Below are positions 30,573 through 42,104 of a stretch of DNA of 64,000 bases, one piece after another. The first letter of the stretch is position 1; the number at the start of each line of letters is the position of its first letter. This stretch comes from Argyresthia goedartella (taxonomy: Eukaryota > Arthropoda > Insecta > Lepidoptera > Argyresthiidae). The stretch lies in the NCBI GenBank assembly GCA_949825045.1, contig OX463827.1, forward strand, positions 2,626,501-2,690,500, given 5' to 3'. A program made the translations under genes and the position numbers. The notes under the pieces were generated by a model, which was not told where the DNA came from, made no database searches, and saw nothing but the letters and a program-made list of their open reading frames with translations.

Positions 30573-30584
30573 TTGTTAGAAACT
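30573..30584 (+). repeat. target duplication TTGTTAGAAACT (right), copy C
   Basis: Matches 25317-25328 exactly over 12 bases and directly follows the 3' end of copy C. Confidence 0.88.
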
Positions 30585-30610
30585 TTAAAAAGGGTAATTT
30601 TTATACCGTT

Positions 30611-31201
30611 TAGACATGCGCAAAATGTGTCACTGAAAAGAAAAGATTGATATGCATCTTTCGTACACCGTGAAGTATATCACTCATCTAGTTCATTTAG
30701 TTCATTTAGTTTACTAGCTCTTCGAATCTAACTATCTCAGTAGCATGGGGGTTTTATCTTTCATTTACTGAAATACTGATGTATTGAGTCGAATGCGGCA
30801 TGCTTTAGTTCAATGATACAATGAATGAACGTGTGAAATGGAATGTAACGTTGTAGGTATGTCTATAGGAATAAGTAAGAGTTACAAAGTTACAATTGAG
30901 ACTTTCGAGAACCGTATGCATCGCGATCGCGGTGGATTCGCCTTGAAAAAATTGAAATATATTTTTTTGTTGATGATAATTGATACAGTTTGCTGTGTTT
31001 GCTGACGCGATGCGAGCGACGCGCCAATCGCGGCATTCGCGGCGTCTTTATTTCTCTTGGAGCGAGTGAGTACGTAAATGATAAGGTAGGAAGATATGTG
31101 AAGTACTGAAGTAGATGAATCCGAATTGAACTAGTGAATGAAGGAGTGACATCGGTGAAGTACTTCATTTGAATCCTTCATTCGTGAACTACTCATGTCT
31201 A
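30611..31201. mobile_element. hAT-type MITE (591 bp)
   Basis: The ends are TAGACATG and CATGTCTA. The 8 bases ATACCGTT lie directly outside on both sides (30603-30610 and 31202-31209). An 8-bp duplication with short terminal inverted repeats is diagnostic of hAT elements. Many GTTCATT/GAATGAA-type motifs sit near both ends, as is common for transposase-binding subterminal repeats. There is no transposase ORF, so the element is non-autonomous. Confidence 0.8.
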
Positions 31202-31209
31202 ATACCGTT

Positions 31210-32077
31210 TTAGGGTCCAAATTTCTAAAAATCCTCTCTTTCCAGTTTTATAACAATAAGAAGATATTCCTATCAATAGAATCTTTCAAGCTTCAGCAGT
31301 TAGCCGCTTTTTGATCAGTCAGGACTTAATATATAAATAAAAGAATTATATAACTTGTAAAAATAAATTAATGTTACCCTCTTTTATGATATTGGGATAT
31401 GATATGATACTACGGATGTGGTAAAAAGGCATCGCGAAACTAACTCATCAACACATTTTCTCGATTTTTCCCGTATTTTTTTTATTTTTTATGGCTAGTA
31501 AAATCTGTAATATACAAGGAGTTGTTTTAATCCGTATACTACACGAGCTGATGCCCGCTCAATATGTGGGGACCCGGACATAGCAGGGAGGTCCGACTCC
31601 TGGGCATGGGCATTTTTCCCCTCCAACAAAAAAAAAATGTTTTGATGAGATTTTGTTTGTTTGGAAATACGGTGTCCAGTCCATATAAAGTGCGGAATGA
31701 GGCTTCTTTTAGTTTAAACCGGCTATTATTTGAACATGGTCCTTCGAGCCGGACAGTATTGTTCAGTGCGAGTGAGCTACTCTTCGCATCGTTCCTATAG
31801 TGGCACTGGATTGCTGTTCAGATGATACGATTGGAGTGCAAAGCAGTGAAGCAGCGATGGCGTCATTATGGTCATAATGTATCAATATTCAGATAATAAA
31901 TGAGTTTTATTTTTATTTTTTATTACCAAGTAATGTATCATTAAGCTGGTCGTAACGTGCGGTTTTTGGACGCAGTAAAGAGGGTTTATGATAGGTTTGC
32001 TAATGAGCACTCGAGTTCATTGAGCCAAAGGGCGCAATGAAGGCATCAAGTGCTAGCGTAAAACCATCTAAGCCCTG
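31210..32077. other. no gene recognised; dispersed repeat at 31870-32000
   Basis: The stretch is AT-rich. The 31870-32000 portion (tggtcataatgt, taacgtgcggtttttg, acgcagtaaagagggtttat) is repeated with changes at 57590-57705, so it is an interspersed repeat of unknown class. The open frame at 31564-31800 shows no motif. Confidence 0.5.
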
Positions 32078-32170
32078 CTTCTCCCACAGTGGTCCAATGT
32101 AGAGAAGAGGCAAAAAATGACGTTTGCTAAGTATATGTAAATATCTACAGTAATAAAGAGATCTGATTAG
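32078..32170 (+). mobile_element. 3' end of the CR1-like element (third copy)
   Basis: gcttctcccacagtggtcca and ctacagtaataaag match the 3' UTR end of the CR1-like fragments at 7495-7580 (+) and 5335-5430 (-). Only the last 90 or so bases remain, ending in a gatttgatt-type tail. This is a severely 5'-truncated insertion. Confidence 0.75.
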
Positions 32171-32774
32171 ATTTGATTCTGGTAGTGTTAGTAAGCCAAA
32201 GGTACTGCATGTTACAAACGCAGCTACATTAGCCTGTGAATTTTGTACCGAAGGTCATAAATTGTGCTTATGCAAAAAAATCGAATGAAAATTATACTAC
32301 ACACCCACGCCTTTGTTACAAATAACCGAAAATGTTACAACTGTGTAACAAATGAATAACTATTCGGTTCGATTTTGCCAAGAAGCCACAAGCTGTAGAA
32401 TTTGTAAAAGGAAACATCACTCCCTGCTTCATCCGCTTCAAATGTTAATTCAAGTAGTTCAGTTCAAACGGTTCGTGTAGTGTCTTTGGGGTCTAGCCGT
32501 TCCACAAATGAGACAACTGCAGTGCTGACCCGTTTTTCGAAAGGAAAGTTTAGTAGCCACATTGTGTTACCCGCAGCACTTGTGAGTGTCCAATCAAAAA
32601 CAGATTAATACCGGCCATTTAGAGCGTTGTTAGATCAGGGTTTACAAGCCTCCTTTGCCATGTATGTCAGTCTCTTTACAGAAATGTTTTGTATATCCAA
32701 ACCTTTTTGCATATCCAACATATACGCAAACTCAAAATAGCTCAACACACCATCAAACACACATCAAATTATCA
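32171..32774. other. no gene recognised
   Basis: AT-rich sequence with no repeats, motifs or long open frames that I can support. Confidence 0.4.
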
Positions 32775-33362
32775 AAAGTCATAATGTTGTGTGTTTAATA
32801 TTTATGCTTCGGAACGCACCGGTTTTTTGTTGCGCGGATCGACCGCGAGTAATCGGGACATCACTAAGCGGAAACGGACCGCAGCTGTCACTCGTATCGA
32901 AACGAGAGGAAAAATTGGAGGTTATTTTTTCTCGTCGGGAGAACAAACATGTCTGCTCAGGCATCGTGCCATTGATGGTATTTCGGTGTACCAATTACCA
33001 AATACAGGCGTCGGGCCTGGTCGGAGTGTTAATCATCTACATCGTCGGGAAATAAGTAGATTCGCGTCAGCGGTCAAGTGATCCGTGTTGATTGGACATC
33101 GTCGTACCGGTAGCGGCGACTCCACGTGTCGGCAGGCAGCACGCCGGCGACAGCGTCGGCAGCGACGGCAAGGTTCGATTCCCAATCCTATCCCAAAACT
33201 GTCTCCTATCCCGCATTCCTGTCTCGAATCGAGCTTCCGATCTCCGGTCTGCGACGACAAGGTCAGTAACAATAAATCACTTCTTTTCTCCCGTGCTGGC
33301 AACAACCCAGCCCCTCATGACTCCACGCCGTTCGGTTTAGGCGTGGAATTAATCATTGTGTA
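32775..33362 (+). repeat. GC-rich repeat-like block, possibly a solo LTR
   Basis: A GC-rich island of about 590 bp in AT-rich surroundings contains an AATAAA-type signal near 33269 and short open frames on both strands with no family motif. Composition and polyadenylation signal resemble an LTR. I could not find convincing TG...CA ends with a target duplication, so the class is unproven. Confidence 0.25.
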
Positions 33363-33374
33363 ATGTGATTATAT

Positions 33375-33545
33375 AAACATATTACTCATTGCTTATTGCT
33401 AGTGTATAAACTTGTATATATTTCGTAAGACTGTTACCTCCCGAGTTCTGAATTGAGAATTTCACTAATCAAATACTTATCTAAGTATGGTTCTGTCTCT
33501 CCAGATGTCACAAAATAGAATTATACTTATGTAAAGCCGGGGTGC
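33375..33545 (+). repeat. dispersed repeat, partner of 16430-16600
   Basis: Shares ttctgaattgaga, cactaatcaaatactta, ggttctgtctct, cagatgtcac and acttatgtaaa with 16430-16600. The class is unknown. Confidence 0.6.
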
Positions 33546-33661
33546 GCTCGGATACTTTTCTTTCTCGAGTGAAAATTCACTCGGAGTAAGAAAAAAGATG
33601 CGATAATAACAGAAAGAGAGATAAAATGCGGTTATCGAACGCTAGCGCTAGCTAGAAAATA

Positions 33662-34063
33662 TAGCAATTTTACCTGAAAATAAAATTGTTATTATACATA
33701 CTTACCTGGCTTTAAGCCTAATATTGAGAGTAGCATACTTGACTTCCTTTCCGGTGCGACGAAATTAGCCCCAAACAGCTCACTTCCTGTTTAAAACTCC
33801 TAAAATACATGTCATATCCGTTTGGAACCTCAGCAACATTGCGCGCGTAAAGTTTCAGAAATGGCGGCAATTGAAGCCAGCGTTATTGCGCGCGCTCAAT
33901 TTTCAGGTCATTGGCAACTCAATAAAGAGCTGATCGTGTCTAAGAATGTGTCACGTCACGATCATGCAATGCACAGTAATGTGCACAGCAGGCAGCGATT
34001 TACCTAGGCTTAAAGCCAGGTAATTATGTATAATAACAATTTTATTTTCAGGTAAAATTGCTA
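33662..34063. mobile_element. MITE with about 60-bp terminal inverted repeats and TA duplication
   Basis: The ends TAGCAATTTTACCTG and CAGGTAAAATTGCTA are inverted repeats extending about 60 bases with few mismatches, reaching acctggctttaagccta. TA flanks both sides (33660-33661 and 34064-34065), as in Tc1/mariner-type elements. The core (ggcggcaattgaagccagcg) recurs on the minus strand at 38361-38586. No transposase is encoded. A further end fragment (acctggctttaagcctaata) follows at 34066-34112. Confidence 0.75.
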
Positions 34064-34112
34064 TATTATACCTGACGTTACCTGGCTTTAAGCCTAATAT
34101 TGAGTAGTGTTT

Positions 34113-36930
34113 GGTATCGACTGCTGAGTTAAAAACGCCAATGTGATATGACTAGGAGTTCATTTATGGAAACATTTTATAAATTATGAAACAGAATGTT
34201 TTTGCATCATCGTGTACGTGATGCAAAGATAGGCTGCGCAAATGCAACTCAAAAATAAGGCCAATAGATGGAAACAAACACAAACTTAAGAAAGGTCTGA
34301 TGAAGTTATCTTTTGCAGCCAGCCGAGTTTCGGGCTGGCTAGGTTAAACTTAGTTTCTGGCTATTAAGACTCATCTGATCTACTATATGAATCTAAGAAT
34401 ATGCAAAGCTTTACCTCCGCTAGGTTTTCACTTCAGTCAGCACTTACGTACAAGTTCACCGAGATTGGTGCTCGGTGGTTGGCTGCTAGCTCGCCATTCA
34501 CCTCGACGACTACCAAGACTGCAGTTGTGAGGTCAGGATATCAGGTCGGTCGCCTGACCTACGAACCCGGAGCTAGGGACGTAGGCGTGCCGAATCGAAT
34601 ACATGTGAAAATTAGTTATTATAATTTGAACCTTGCAGACAGGGCCAATCTGATTTAAACACAAAACACTGATGAAATTAGTGATTAGCAGTAGGTGTAA
34701 TCAAATTACAATTGCTGTATTTTGAATTGGGAGTGCGCCTCCTGGATGCATTACCACTTATTATGCCCTTCCACATATGATTGGTCTTTGCAAAAGACTG
34801 GCGAACAAGTCTGTAATGTGACTTTAATAGTAAAGTTACTCAATTAATCTAAGTACCTTTTCGTATCACTTCTGAGAAGAATAGCTAGATTTGGCTGATT
34901 CTATTACAGGAGCTAGTGTGGCTATCTGGCTCTACTGAAGATGCTTCTACAATGGGCAAGCATAGAGAAAAAGACAAGTTTACGCGTAGTAAGCATATTT
35001 GTCTATAGTGATAAAGAAGTTTAGTATCATTGATCAGATACCTAATACAAGTATCTGAACGCGTTTTCATTATTACCTGCAGCTGTGTGGATAATATTAC
35101 TGAAACCATGTTACCTAGGACTGAACCATAAAAGTCATACATATACATACTTCAGTGGAATAATCCAGCGTGGTCATAACATTCATTAAAATAATAATGT
35201 AGGTAGATGGTTATAAAAGTTTTTCAATACTGTCATTAAGTTAGTTCACTGGTAGAAATACCAGGTTGGTGTCCTTACATAACATAGCGTCACGTCTTTT
35301 CCCATACGGGGCGGCAGAGGCACAATAAAAGTTTTGCAATACTGTCCCATACGGGGCGGCAGAGGCACGATGGCGCCCACGCTCAATATATACTAATGCA
35401 CGCTAATGTATATCATGCTCAGTCCGATATTCAATGCTCCATTGCTACTCAAATTAAATGTAATTATTATTCCTCTACTATGTAGGTACTCCACGGAACA
35501 GCTGTAGAAATATTAAGGAACTCTGCTTGTGGGCTGTATGCCGTACCAGCCACATCCAAGACACATTAAGCTTAAATCGCCTCTATTTCGTCGATTTGGT
35601 TAAAGCTGCCTCTGCTGTTCGCTTGGGATATGTCGAAGTAAGGCGACTATTGAGAAACAACCAAATAAATAGTGGAGATGTGAAAAAAAAAATCTCGATC
35701 TCAAATTTATATTAATGTCCTGAGAGACTCGAGGACTGTCATCAGCTTCTTTTGGCTAATATACTGAAAAGTGAATTCTTACAGCAGCTTGCCTAGTGAA
35801 TTATGAAGACCTGCGCGGTCCAGTGACACGTAGGTCATTTGTGAGAAGTAATGTAGATAGCTTCTCTATATGGCTCCGACAATATCCTGGTGGATGACTG
35901 TCTGAATAATATTAGCAGACTATATCTTTGGATAGTGAATCTGAAAGGTGACTACAATGATAATTATCTGAAGCAGTGAAGTAGGCATATTTTCGACCAT
36001 ATCCTGCCCGATTGAGGAAAGTAGTCGGATTGAAAAACGACGGCTCTGTTGTTAGATTGTAACGCGTTGTTATATTAGGGGTTGGAGGTAATCATCTAGG
36101 TAGGTACTCAAAGTTCCTTAACAATGTGGTTTAACTTATTAAAGGTAAGTCCAACACCACAATAAGAGTAGTTTATGACTACTCTTTTACTCTTTGAGTA
36201 TCGTATTATATAGATAGCCGGTCCTCCAGCCACATACCTAATGTTTAGAACTCCCTTTTAATCCCTTAAAAGCAGCAGTGCTGATATGGAAATTATTTAT
36301 TTCAAAGTAAAGAAAGTTACTTAAAGTAATTTGTATAAATGGGATATAAAATAGTGTTGATTTTATATTTCTTCGTCACTGGCTTAAAAAGGGTTAAGAT
36401 ATCACGTAAATGAGTAAACGTTACAATTAAACTGTAGGAAAATTGTTTGCCTCCACTCTGTCCGCCTCGTTCTACCCACGTCATGCGATGTTTCTGTATG
36501 AAAATGTCGCTTTGAACCTTGTACAGATGGAAACGTTGCAGAGACTGAGCTAGATCTCAAGTTTCGCCGGGATACTAGAAATAGACGACAGCCAGCTATC
36601 AGATATCTACATCTTTGCGCAAGATGTTCAATTGAACCGTCTCGCATAGACTGATTCATTTCATACTCACACGAGCGTTTAGTAGCGATGTCCCCTTACG
36701 CGCAGGCTCTACCGGCATAACCGCGAATGGCTGACGTAACTGCATGTCAATGTCGCTTTAAACATTGCGCAGGTGGACTAAGTTGCAGAAACTGTATCAG
36801 CGGTATATTACCATCGAAGATTGATTAACAGGTCACTTCACGCGGGATTTTCAATTTCTCTGTAGCCAAGCCGCGCTGATTGGTGTACTTATGGCGCTCA
36901 GACTGGGCTGCGGTACCCACACGTGGCTAC
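34113..36930. other. no gene recognised; small repeat fragments
   Basis: The stretch is mostly AT-rich. Two copies of cccatacggggcggcagagg at about 35302 and 35347 belong to a common lepidopteran repeat tail, also seen at 46590-46640. Two loosely similar blocks around 36505 and 36750 (gtcgcttt...gcaga) suggest an old duplication. Open frames here are short and lack motifs. Confidence 0.45.
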
Positions 36931-37345
36931 CGCTCGTAGTCGCCGCGTCTTCGTTCACCTCCTGCCTCCCCTCCGCGCACGCACCAGCCTTGCGCAGGCT
37001 GGCGGCCCGGAGCGCTCGCCGTATGCCGGCTCCGGGCGGCGGGGGCGCGTCAACACTGCGCGCGGGCGCGGGCTAAGTGTAGCGGGCAGCCAGCAGCACA
37101 AGGGCTCACCTTCTCTACTTGCCTTGCTCTGGAGGTCGAACTCACGAAAATGCGCGCAGTCGTCGTTTGTCTCCCGCTTCCCCTCCGCGCGCGCGCCAGC
37201 CTTGCGCAGGCTGGCGGCCCGGAGCGCTAGCCGGGCTCCGGGCGGCGGGGGGCGCGACACCGCTGCGCGCGAGTGTGGGCTAACTGTTGCGGGGAGCCCT
37301 TTGCGCAAGGGCTTGCCTCCTCTATTTGCCTTGCTCTGGAGTTCA
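36931..37345. repeat. GC-rich tandem duplication, about 215-bp unit
   Basis: Two adjacent units share cagccttgcgcaggctggcg, gcccggagcgct, gccttgctctgga and aactcacgaaaa. They start near 36960 and 37175. The strong local GC content makes open frames on both strands that are not supported as genes. Confidence 0.7.
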
Positions 37346-37763
37346 AACTCACGAAAAATCTCCAGGTTTCTCCTTCCTCGGACATAAAATCTGTAAAACT
37401 GGGATTAGTTATGGAATATCCACCGAGGGCGGAATCTTGCACGAGGTTACCATTACGCGACGGTCGTGAATGTATTAAGTATAGATTCGCGACGCTGCGG
37501 ACGAGATCCACTCGTCCAACGTCAATATTTCGCAATTGATAAGAATCGATTTTATTATATTCCCCCTCGGAAGACATCTCGTTGATTGTATTACATACCT
37601 TATCCCTGTATTCGGAATCTGCTTGGTGCTCAACAAGCCAAGACATGACCGTCGAAAATATCCCTTTTTTTTGCGCCTCCTTCTGCTTGATCAAACCACG
37701 TTCCCGCCAAGTATGATTGCCATCGAAGGACTTGGCGCACTCGAGTTCAATGAACCCCAGCAC
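37346..37763 (-). CDS. unidentified open frame on the minus strand
   Basis: A minus-strand frame opens at 37763 (MLGFIELECAKSFDGNHTW) and stays open to 37227, its last third running into the GC-rich repeat. The unique part has ordinary, non-repetitive protein composition (GIFSTVMSWLVEHQADSEYR, VCNTINEMSSEGEY). I do not recognise the family. It could be an exon, a fragment of an unclassified mobile element, or chance. Confidence 0.25.
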
Positions 37764-38360
37764 AGAACAATAAAAATTTGTTACTCATGCGAACGGCAAA
37801 TACCTAACCTGATTGGATTGGATTTACTTATGATTTTCTCGGCGTGAGATTCGGATGAGTGCAATGTTTGTACTTTCGAGGGTAGTTACAATTATCTACT
37901 TACTAATATCACTCCTATATCAAAGGGCGCGATATTCCTGTCAAATTCAATGTCATCATCAAACATATCATCATATTGCGAGATTGTATGAGTTACTAAA
38001 CATTGCATCACTCGAGCTGTTCACCATATGATAATGCATTGCCGAGAGTTTACTAGCTGAATCTTGGAAAGATTTTTCCATTTCACTTGTCCTTCAATTC
38101 TTTCTTACTCCCCCGATGTCTTCTCCTCCGGCTGCTCCTCCGCTCCGGAGACGTGGAAGTGGAACTGCCATAGCAATCACTCCTCGATGATTCACTACAC
38201 GGGGCTATTTACCGCGATTTTTATTAAACGGATTATTTTTTGCTGTTACACTGAACAATTAACACTATAACCGTAACAAAATTCCAAGGATATTTCGAAG
38301 AATAACTAGGAATATTTTCAATTTTGTTGAACGCGTGCGCACGGAAAGAAATCCAAAACG
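37764..38360. other. no gene recognised
   Basis: AT-rich stretch with no supported genes. A short serine/proline-like segment near 38100-38160 has no splice or family support. Confidence 0.4.
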
Positions 38361-38586
38361 CCAATGACCTGAAAATTGAGCGCGCGCAATAACGCTGGCT
38401 TCAATTGCCGCCATTTCTGAAACTTTACGCGCGCAATGTTGCTGAGGTTCCAAACGGATATGACATGTATTTTAGGAGTTTTAAACAGGAAGTGAGCTGT
38501 TTGGGGCTAATTTCGTCGCACCGGAAAGAAAGTCAAGTATGCTACTCTCAATATTAGGCTTAAAGCCAGGTAACGTCAGGTATAAT
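38361..38586 (-). mobile_element. partial MITE related to 33662-34063
   Basis: The minus strand repeats the inner part of the MITE: ttacctggctttaagcctaa, then gccccaaacagctcacttcc, ggcggcaattgaagccagcg, and ggtcattgg. One end is present and the other is missing, replaced by unrelated sequence. The outer 40-bp arm of the first copy is absent here, so the inner module appears to move or spread independently. Confidence 0.7.
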
Positions 38587-38895
38587 TCGTATATCTGATC
38601 GGGATAACTTATCAATGTCAAAGCAACTTAAGAAAAAAGAGAAGAATAAGAACGCTTTGGAAGATCTCTCATCTGAAATCAGAAGTACAAGTTTATTCAC
38701 ATGCTTACTTTATTTAACAAAAAGAAAAACAACGAACACCATCCTAATGCTGTTCGGTTCGGCAAGCTGCCGTTCGTTCGTTCGTTTAACCTCGGTTACA
38801 CTCGGGTTTTTTCCGAACGCTCGGGTAATTTTCGCAAGACTCGGAGTAATTTTTAACTGATCTCGAACCCAACCCCGGTTTAGGCCAGTTTCAGA

Positions 38896-38938
38896 GCGAC
38901 GCGTAGGGTCCGCGCGGACCATCCGCGTCGCTCTAAAG
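38896..38938. repeat. GC-rich hairpin
   Basis: Two nested inverted repeats, AGAGCGACGCG with CGCGTCGCTCT outside and GGTCCGCGCGGACC inside, could form a single stable stem-loop. The function is unknown. It lies just before Jockey copy D. Confidence 0.6.
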
Positions 38939-38949
38939 CCGGCCTTACT

Positions 38950-40642
38950 GAAGTGAGTACCATGTGGCATTCTCATTATATTCTGGGGTAGTTTACCTGT
39001 CTGCGCCAACAGATGGCGCTGTTACGGATTCCTACATCGCGGTATGGTTTTGTTTACGCCACAGGATGTAAGCTCGCGCTAACAGTTGCCATGCCGAACG
39101 CTGTTACATTTGCCGCCACGCACTGTGGCGGCCGTTGCGCGCCTGTTTAACGGTATCTTGCGCACGGGTCACTTTCCAACCCAATGGAAGGAGGGCTTGG
39201 TTATCATGTTGCCCAAGCCGGGCAAGGACACCAAGCTGCCTGAGAGCTATCGGCCGATCACCCTACTGAGCACCATCTCAAAGGTGTTTGAAAAGCTCCT
39301 GTTAGCGAAGTTACTGCCCCACATCCAGCCGCGCCCGGAACAGTTCGGCTTCAGGCCCGAGCATTCTACGACGCTTCAGCTCACCAGAGTACTGAATGAC
39401 ATGACGGTTTGTTTGAACAAAAAAGAATACACTGTCGCAGTACTTCTGGATATGGAGAAGGCGTTCGACAGAGTATGGCACGAGGGGTTGCTGTACAAGC
39501 TGTCGACGTCCCCTGCCCCAAGAAGAACGGTCAAGACAATCGCCTCTTTCCTCAAGAATCGCCGCTTCCGAGTGATGGTGGAAGACGCCGTCTCCGAGGA
39601 ACATCCCGTCGCAGCCGGCGTCCCCCAGGGCTCCTGCCTGTCTCCCGCCTGCTACGCCCGATACACGGACGACATCCCCGTCGGGCCGGGTGCCCAGCTG
39701 GCACTCTTCGCAGACGACGCAGCCTACTACGCGTCGTCGTTCCAGGCTCCGCACGCTGCCATCAAACTGCAGCGCACCCTGGACATCTTGCCCGACTGGC
39801 TCGCCAAGTGGCGACTGTCCGTCAATGTTGGGAAAACGCAGGCGCTCATCACAGGCCAGAGTCTCCTTCCACCATCGCTCCAGCTCCAAGGACAGCAAAT
39901 CGAGTGGTCTCCGCAGGTGAAGTACCTGGGAGTGACCATTGATCGCCGGCTCACCATGAAGCAACACGTTGACAACGTCGTCAGCCAGGTCAAGGTGGCA
40001 CGCGCCAAGCTGCGTCCACTTTTCGACTCCAGCCTCCCTCTGAGGGCGAAGCTCGGGATCTACAAGACCTACGTGAGATCCCGCCTCACCTACGCGGCTC
40101 CGGCTTGGTACGCCCTGTGCTCGGAGACGAACAAACGGAGACTCCGAGCCCAAGAGAACCTCTCTCTGCGTACCATCGTCGGCGCCCCCCGCTACGTGAG
40201 GAACGCGACAATCCAGAGGGACCTAAGATGGGAAACCGTGGACCAGTTTGTCCAGAGGCTGGCGAAGGGCATGTTCGCGCGTGCGGATGCTTCACATCTT
40301 CCGCACATCGCCGAACTGGCGCCGCACCACGCGCGCCCGCCCGACCGCCGCCGCCTGCCACGCGACCTGGTTGCCTAGCCGGCGATCACCCACTGCACAC
40401 CAGCGCCACATCAAGATCACCGCCCGCAGGGGCCATCCGATGACCTGTCCACAGGAGTGGACAGAGGCGATTCTTCGGGAAGAGGTCCGTCGACCTGACC
40501 CCGACTCCCCACGCCCCAGAAAGGGTGCGTGAGAAGATTATCAAGAAGAAGCCATGCCGAAGAAGAAGACATGTCATTTTCCACGTTGTTATGTAATTTA
40601 CGCTATTTTTTGATGCCCTTTGCGGGGCTAATATGTAATTAA
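38950..40642 (+). mobile_element. Jockey copy D, internally deleted
   Basis: The 5' UTR (tctgcgccaacagatggcgc through aagctcgcgctaacag) is joined near 39100 directly to the middle of ORF2 (gttacatttgccgccacg). The rest of the UTR, all of ORF1 and about 465 codons of ORF2 are missing. ORF2 then runs to its stop at 40378. The 3' UTR continues to gccctttgcggggctaata, the long form shared with B. D is more diverged from B and C than those are from each other. Confidence 0.85.
39101..40378 (+). pseudogene. ORF2 C-terminal half of Jockey copy D
   Basis: Open from the deletion junction to RLPRDLVA. It contains LPKPGKDTKLPESYRPI, QFGFRPEHSTT, DMEKAFDRVWH, GVPQGSCLSP, FADDAAYYAS and the Jockey C-terminus, so the polymerase palm is intact. 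The endonuclease and the N-terminal RT part are missing. The only upstream ATG (39091) is in another frame, so normal expression is unlikely. Confidence 0.85.
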
Positions 40643-42104
40643 CAGTACATCGACTAAGAATATGGGCATGATGTATTTTGCACAGCACAACCGCTGGATC
40701 TATTCCCTGGGATGACGTAGGTCCACTATGTCATCAATGAGCCAAGCCATGCATTATACTGCCCTCCGCTAACTAAAAGCCACCAGGGGTTGTTCTTGAG
40801 TTTTAGATGCAATACCAAAAAAAAAAAACTTCTGAGGTGTTACTTTCAAAAGTCGTGATTAATGTTTCCTATTCGTACGTTTTTTAAATACATAACGGTG
40901 CAAATCCATGATACGACGACGTCATCAAACAGTATTCACTAACAGCATGTTCCGTATGGAGCAAACAGCACTAAAACTATCACCAACCATCCCAGGTTCA
41001 TGATGCCATTCCGGGCAATGGGAAATAGCGACCATCACCACTTAACCGATTGGATGTCCAGGAACATTGAATTTCTCAGAGGCTATAATGTCCAGGATTT
41101 TCGCGGGTAACAATTTGCAACTTAAAACAACTACTACAAACTTGCGTTAGATATTTGTTTTTTCGGTTAGGTTATTATAAATGTTTTCTAACATATTATA
41201 CACCAGAATAATCCGTATGAAATTTCCTATCATATAATGTAAAATACTTACCTATGATAATACAAATGATTAGCTTTTTCTTCGATTATGTTTGCAGAAT
41301 TTATTATTTTCACAGCAACTTCTAATGATATTTCGTCCATAGAGCCCACTTACACAAAACTGACACTATTTACTGCTTTCCACATGACCACCATTATTTT
41401 CCGCGGCGATTACATCTAGTATTGTATCACAAAACATAGTAATTACTTCACAGTAAACAAAAATAGACAATCACGAAATATCATGGCTCGTGCCGGTCGC
41501 CTTTCATTCAGTAACTGAACCAACCGAGGTAGCGTTCGCAAAGGAAGTTGAAACACGTTCGTAATTTTATATAGAATATTACGAACTTTATGAATAAATG
41601 GGTAATTGTTGCTCAATTCATTTTGGACTGGTTTGTTTGTTAATAATTATTATTTTTACTTATTCAGTACCTAGTAACTATCATAGTTTTTTAGTAGGTA
41701 TAAAAACTGAGTCATAAGCTGATACGGCAGAATAAAAATGTACAAAGTGAAGTCCTAGGAGCAAACAGGTGGTTTTATTTATTACTACTAATTTACTCCC
41801 TCACTACAATAACTCCCCCGTCAAACCACCTGGCCAAAAATAGTGATAAATACCTATTATGACTCCGTTTTCTGATTGATTAATATGAGAAATGCGGTCT
41901 CGGCCTCGCCGCCATTATGCGGCTTCAAAGTCAGGCTGTTATTGACTACGGCTCACTACTATATCTGTCCAATGATCTTTTGGCGTGTGAGTGACGTTTT
42001 CAGGGGGGCGCCAGTTCTACGCAACCTAATGCAATGATCCTGTCAAAAAGCGATAGTTTCTATATACCCTGTGTTTGTGATTTTAACCCACATAAATTGA
42101 TTAA
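40643..42104. other. no gene recognised
   Basis: AT-rich sequence without supported open frames or terminal repeats. Confidence 0.45.

Noticed and set aside
32775..33362. A definite solo LTR
   Set aside because: Composition and an AATAAA signal fit, but no TG...CA ends with a target duplication were found. It is listed at low confidence only.
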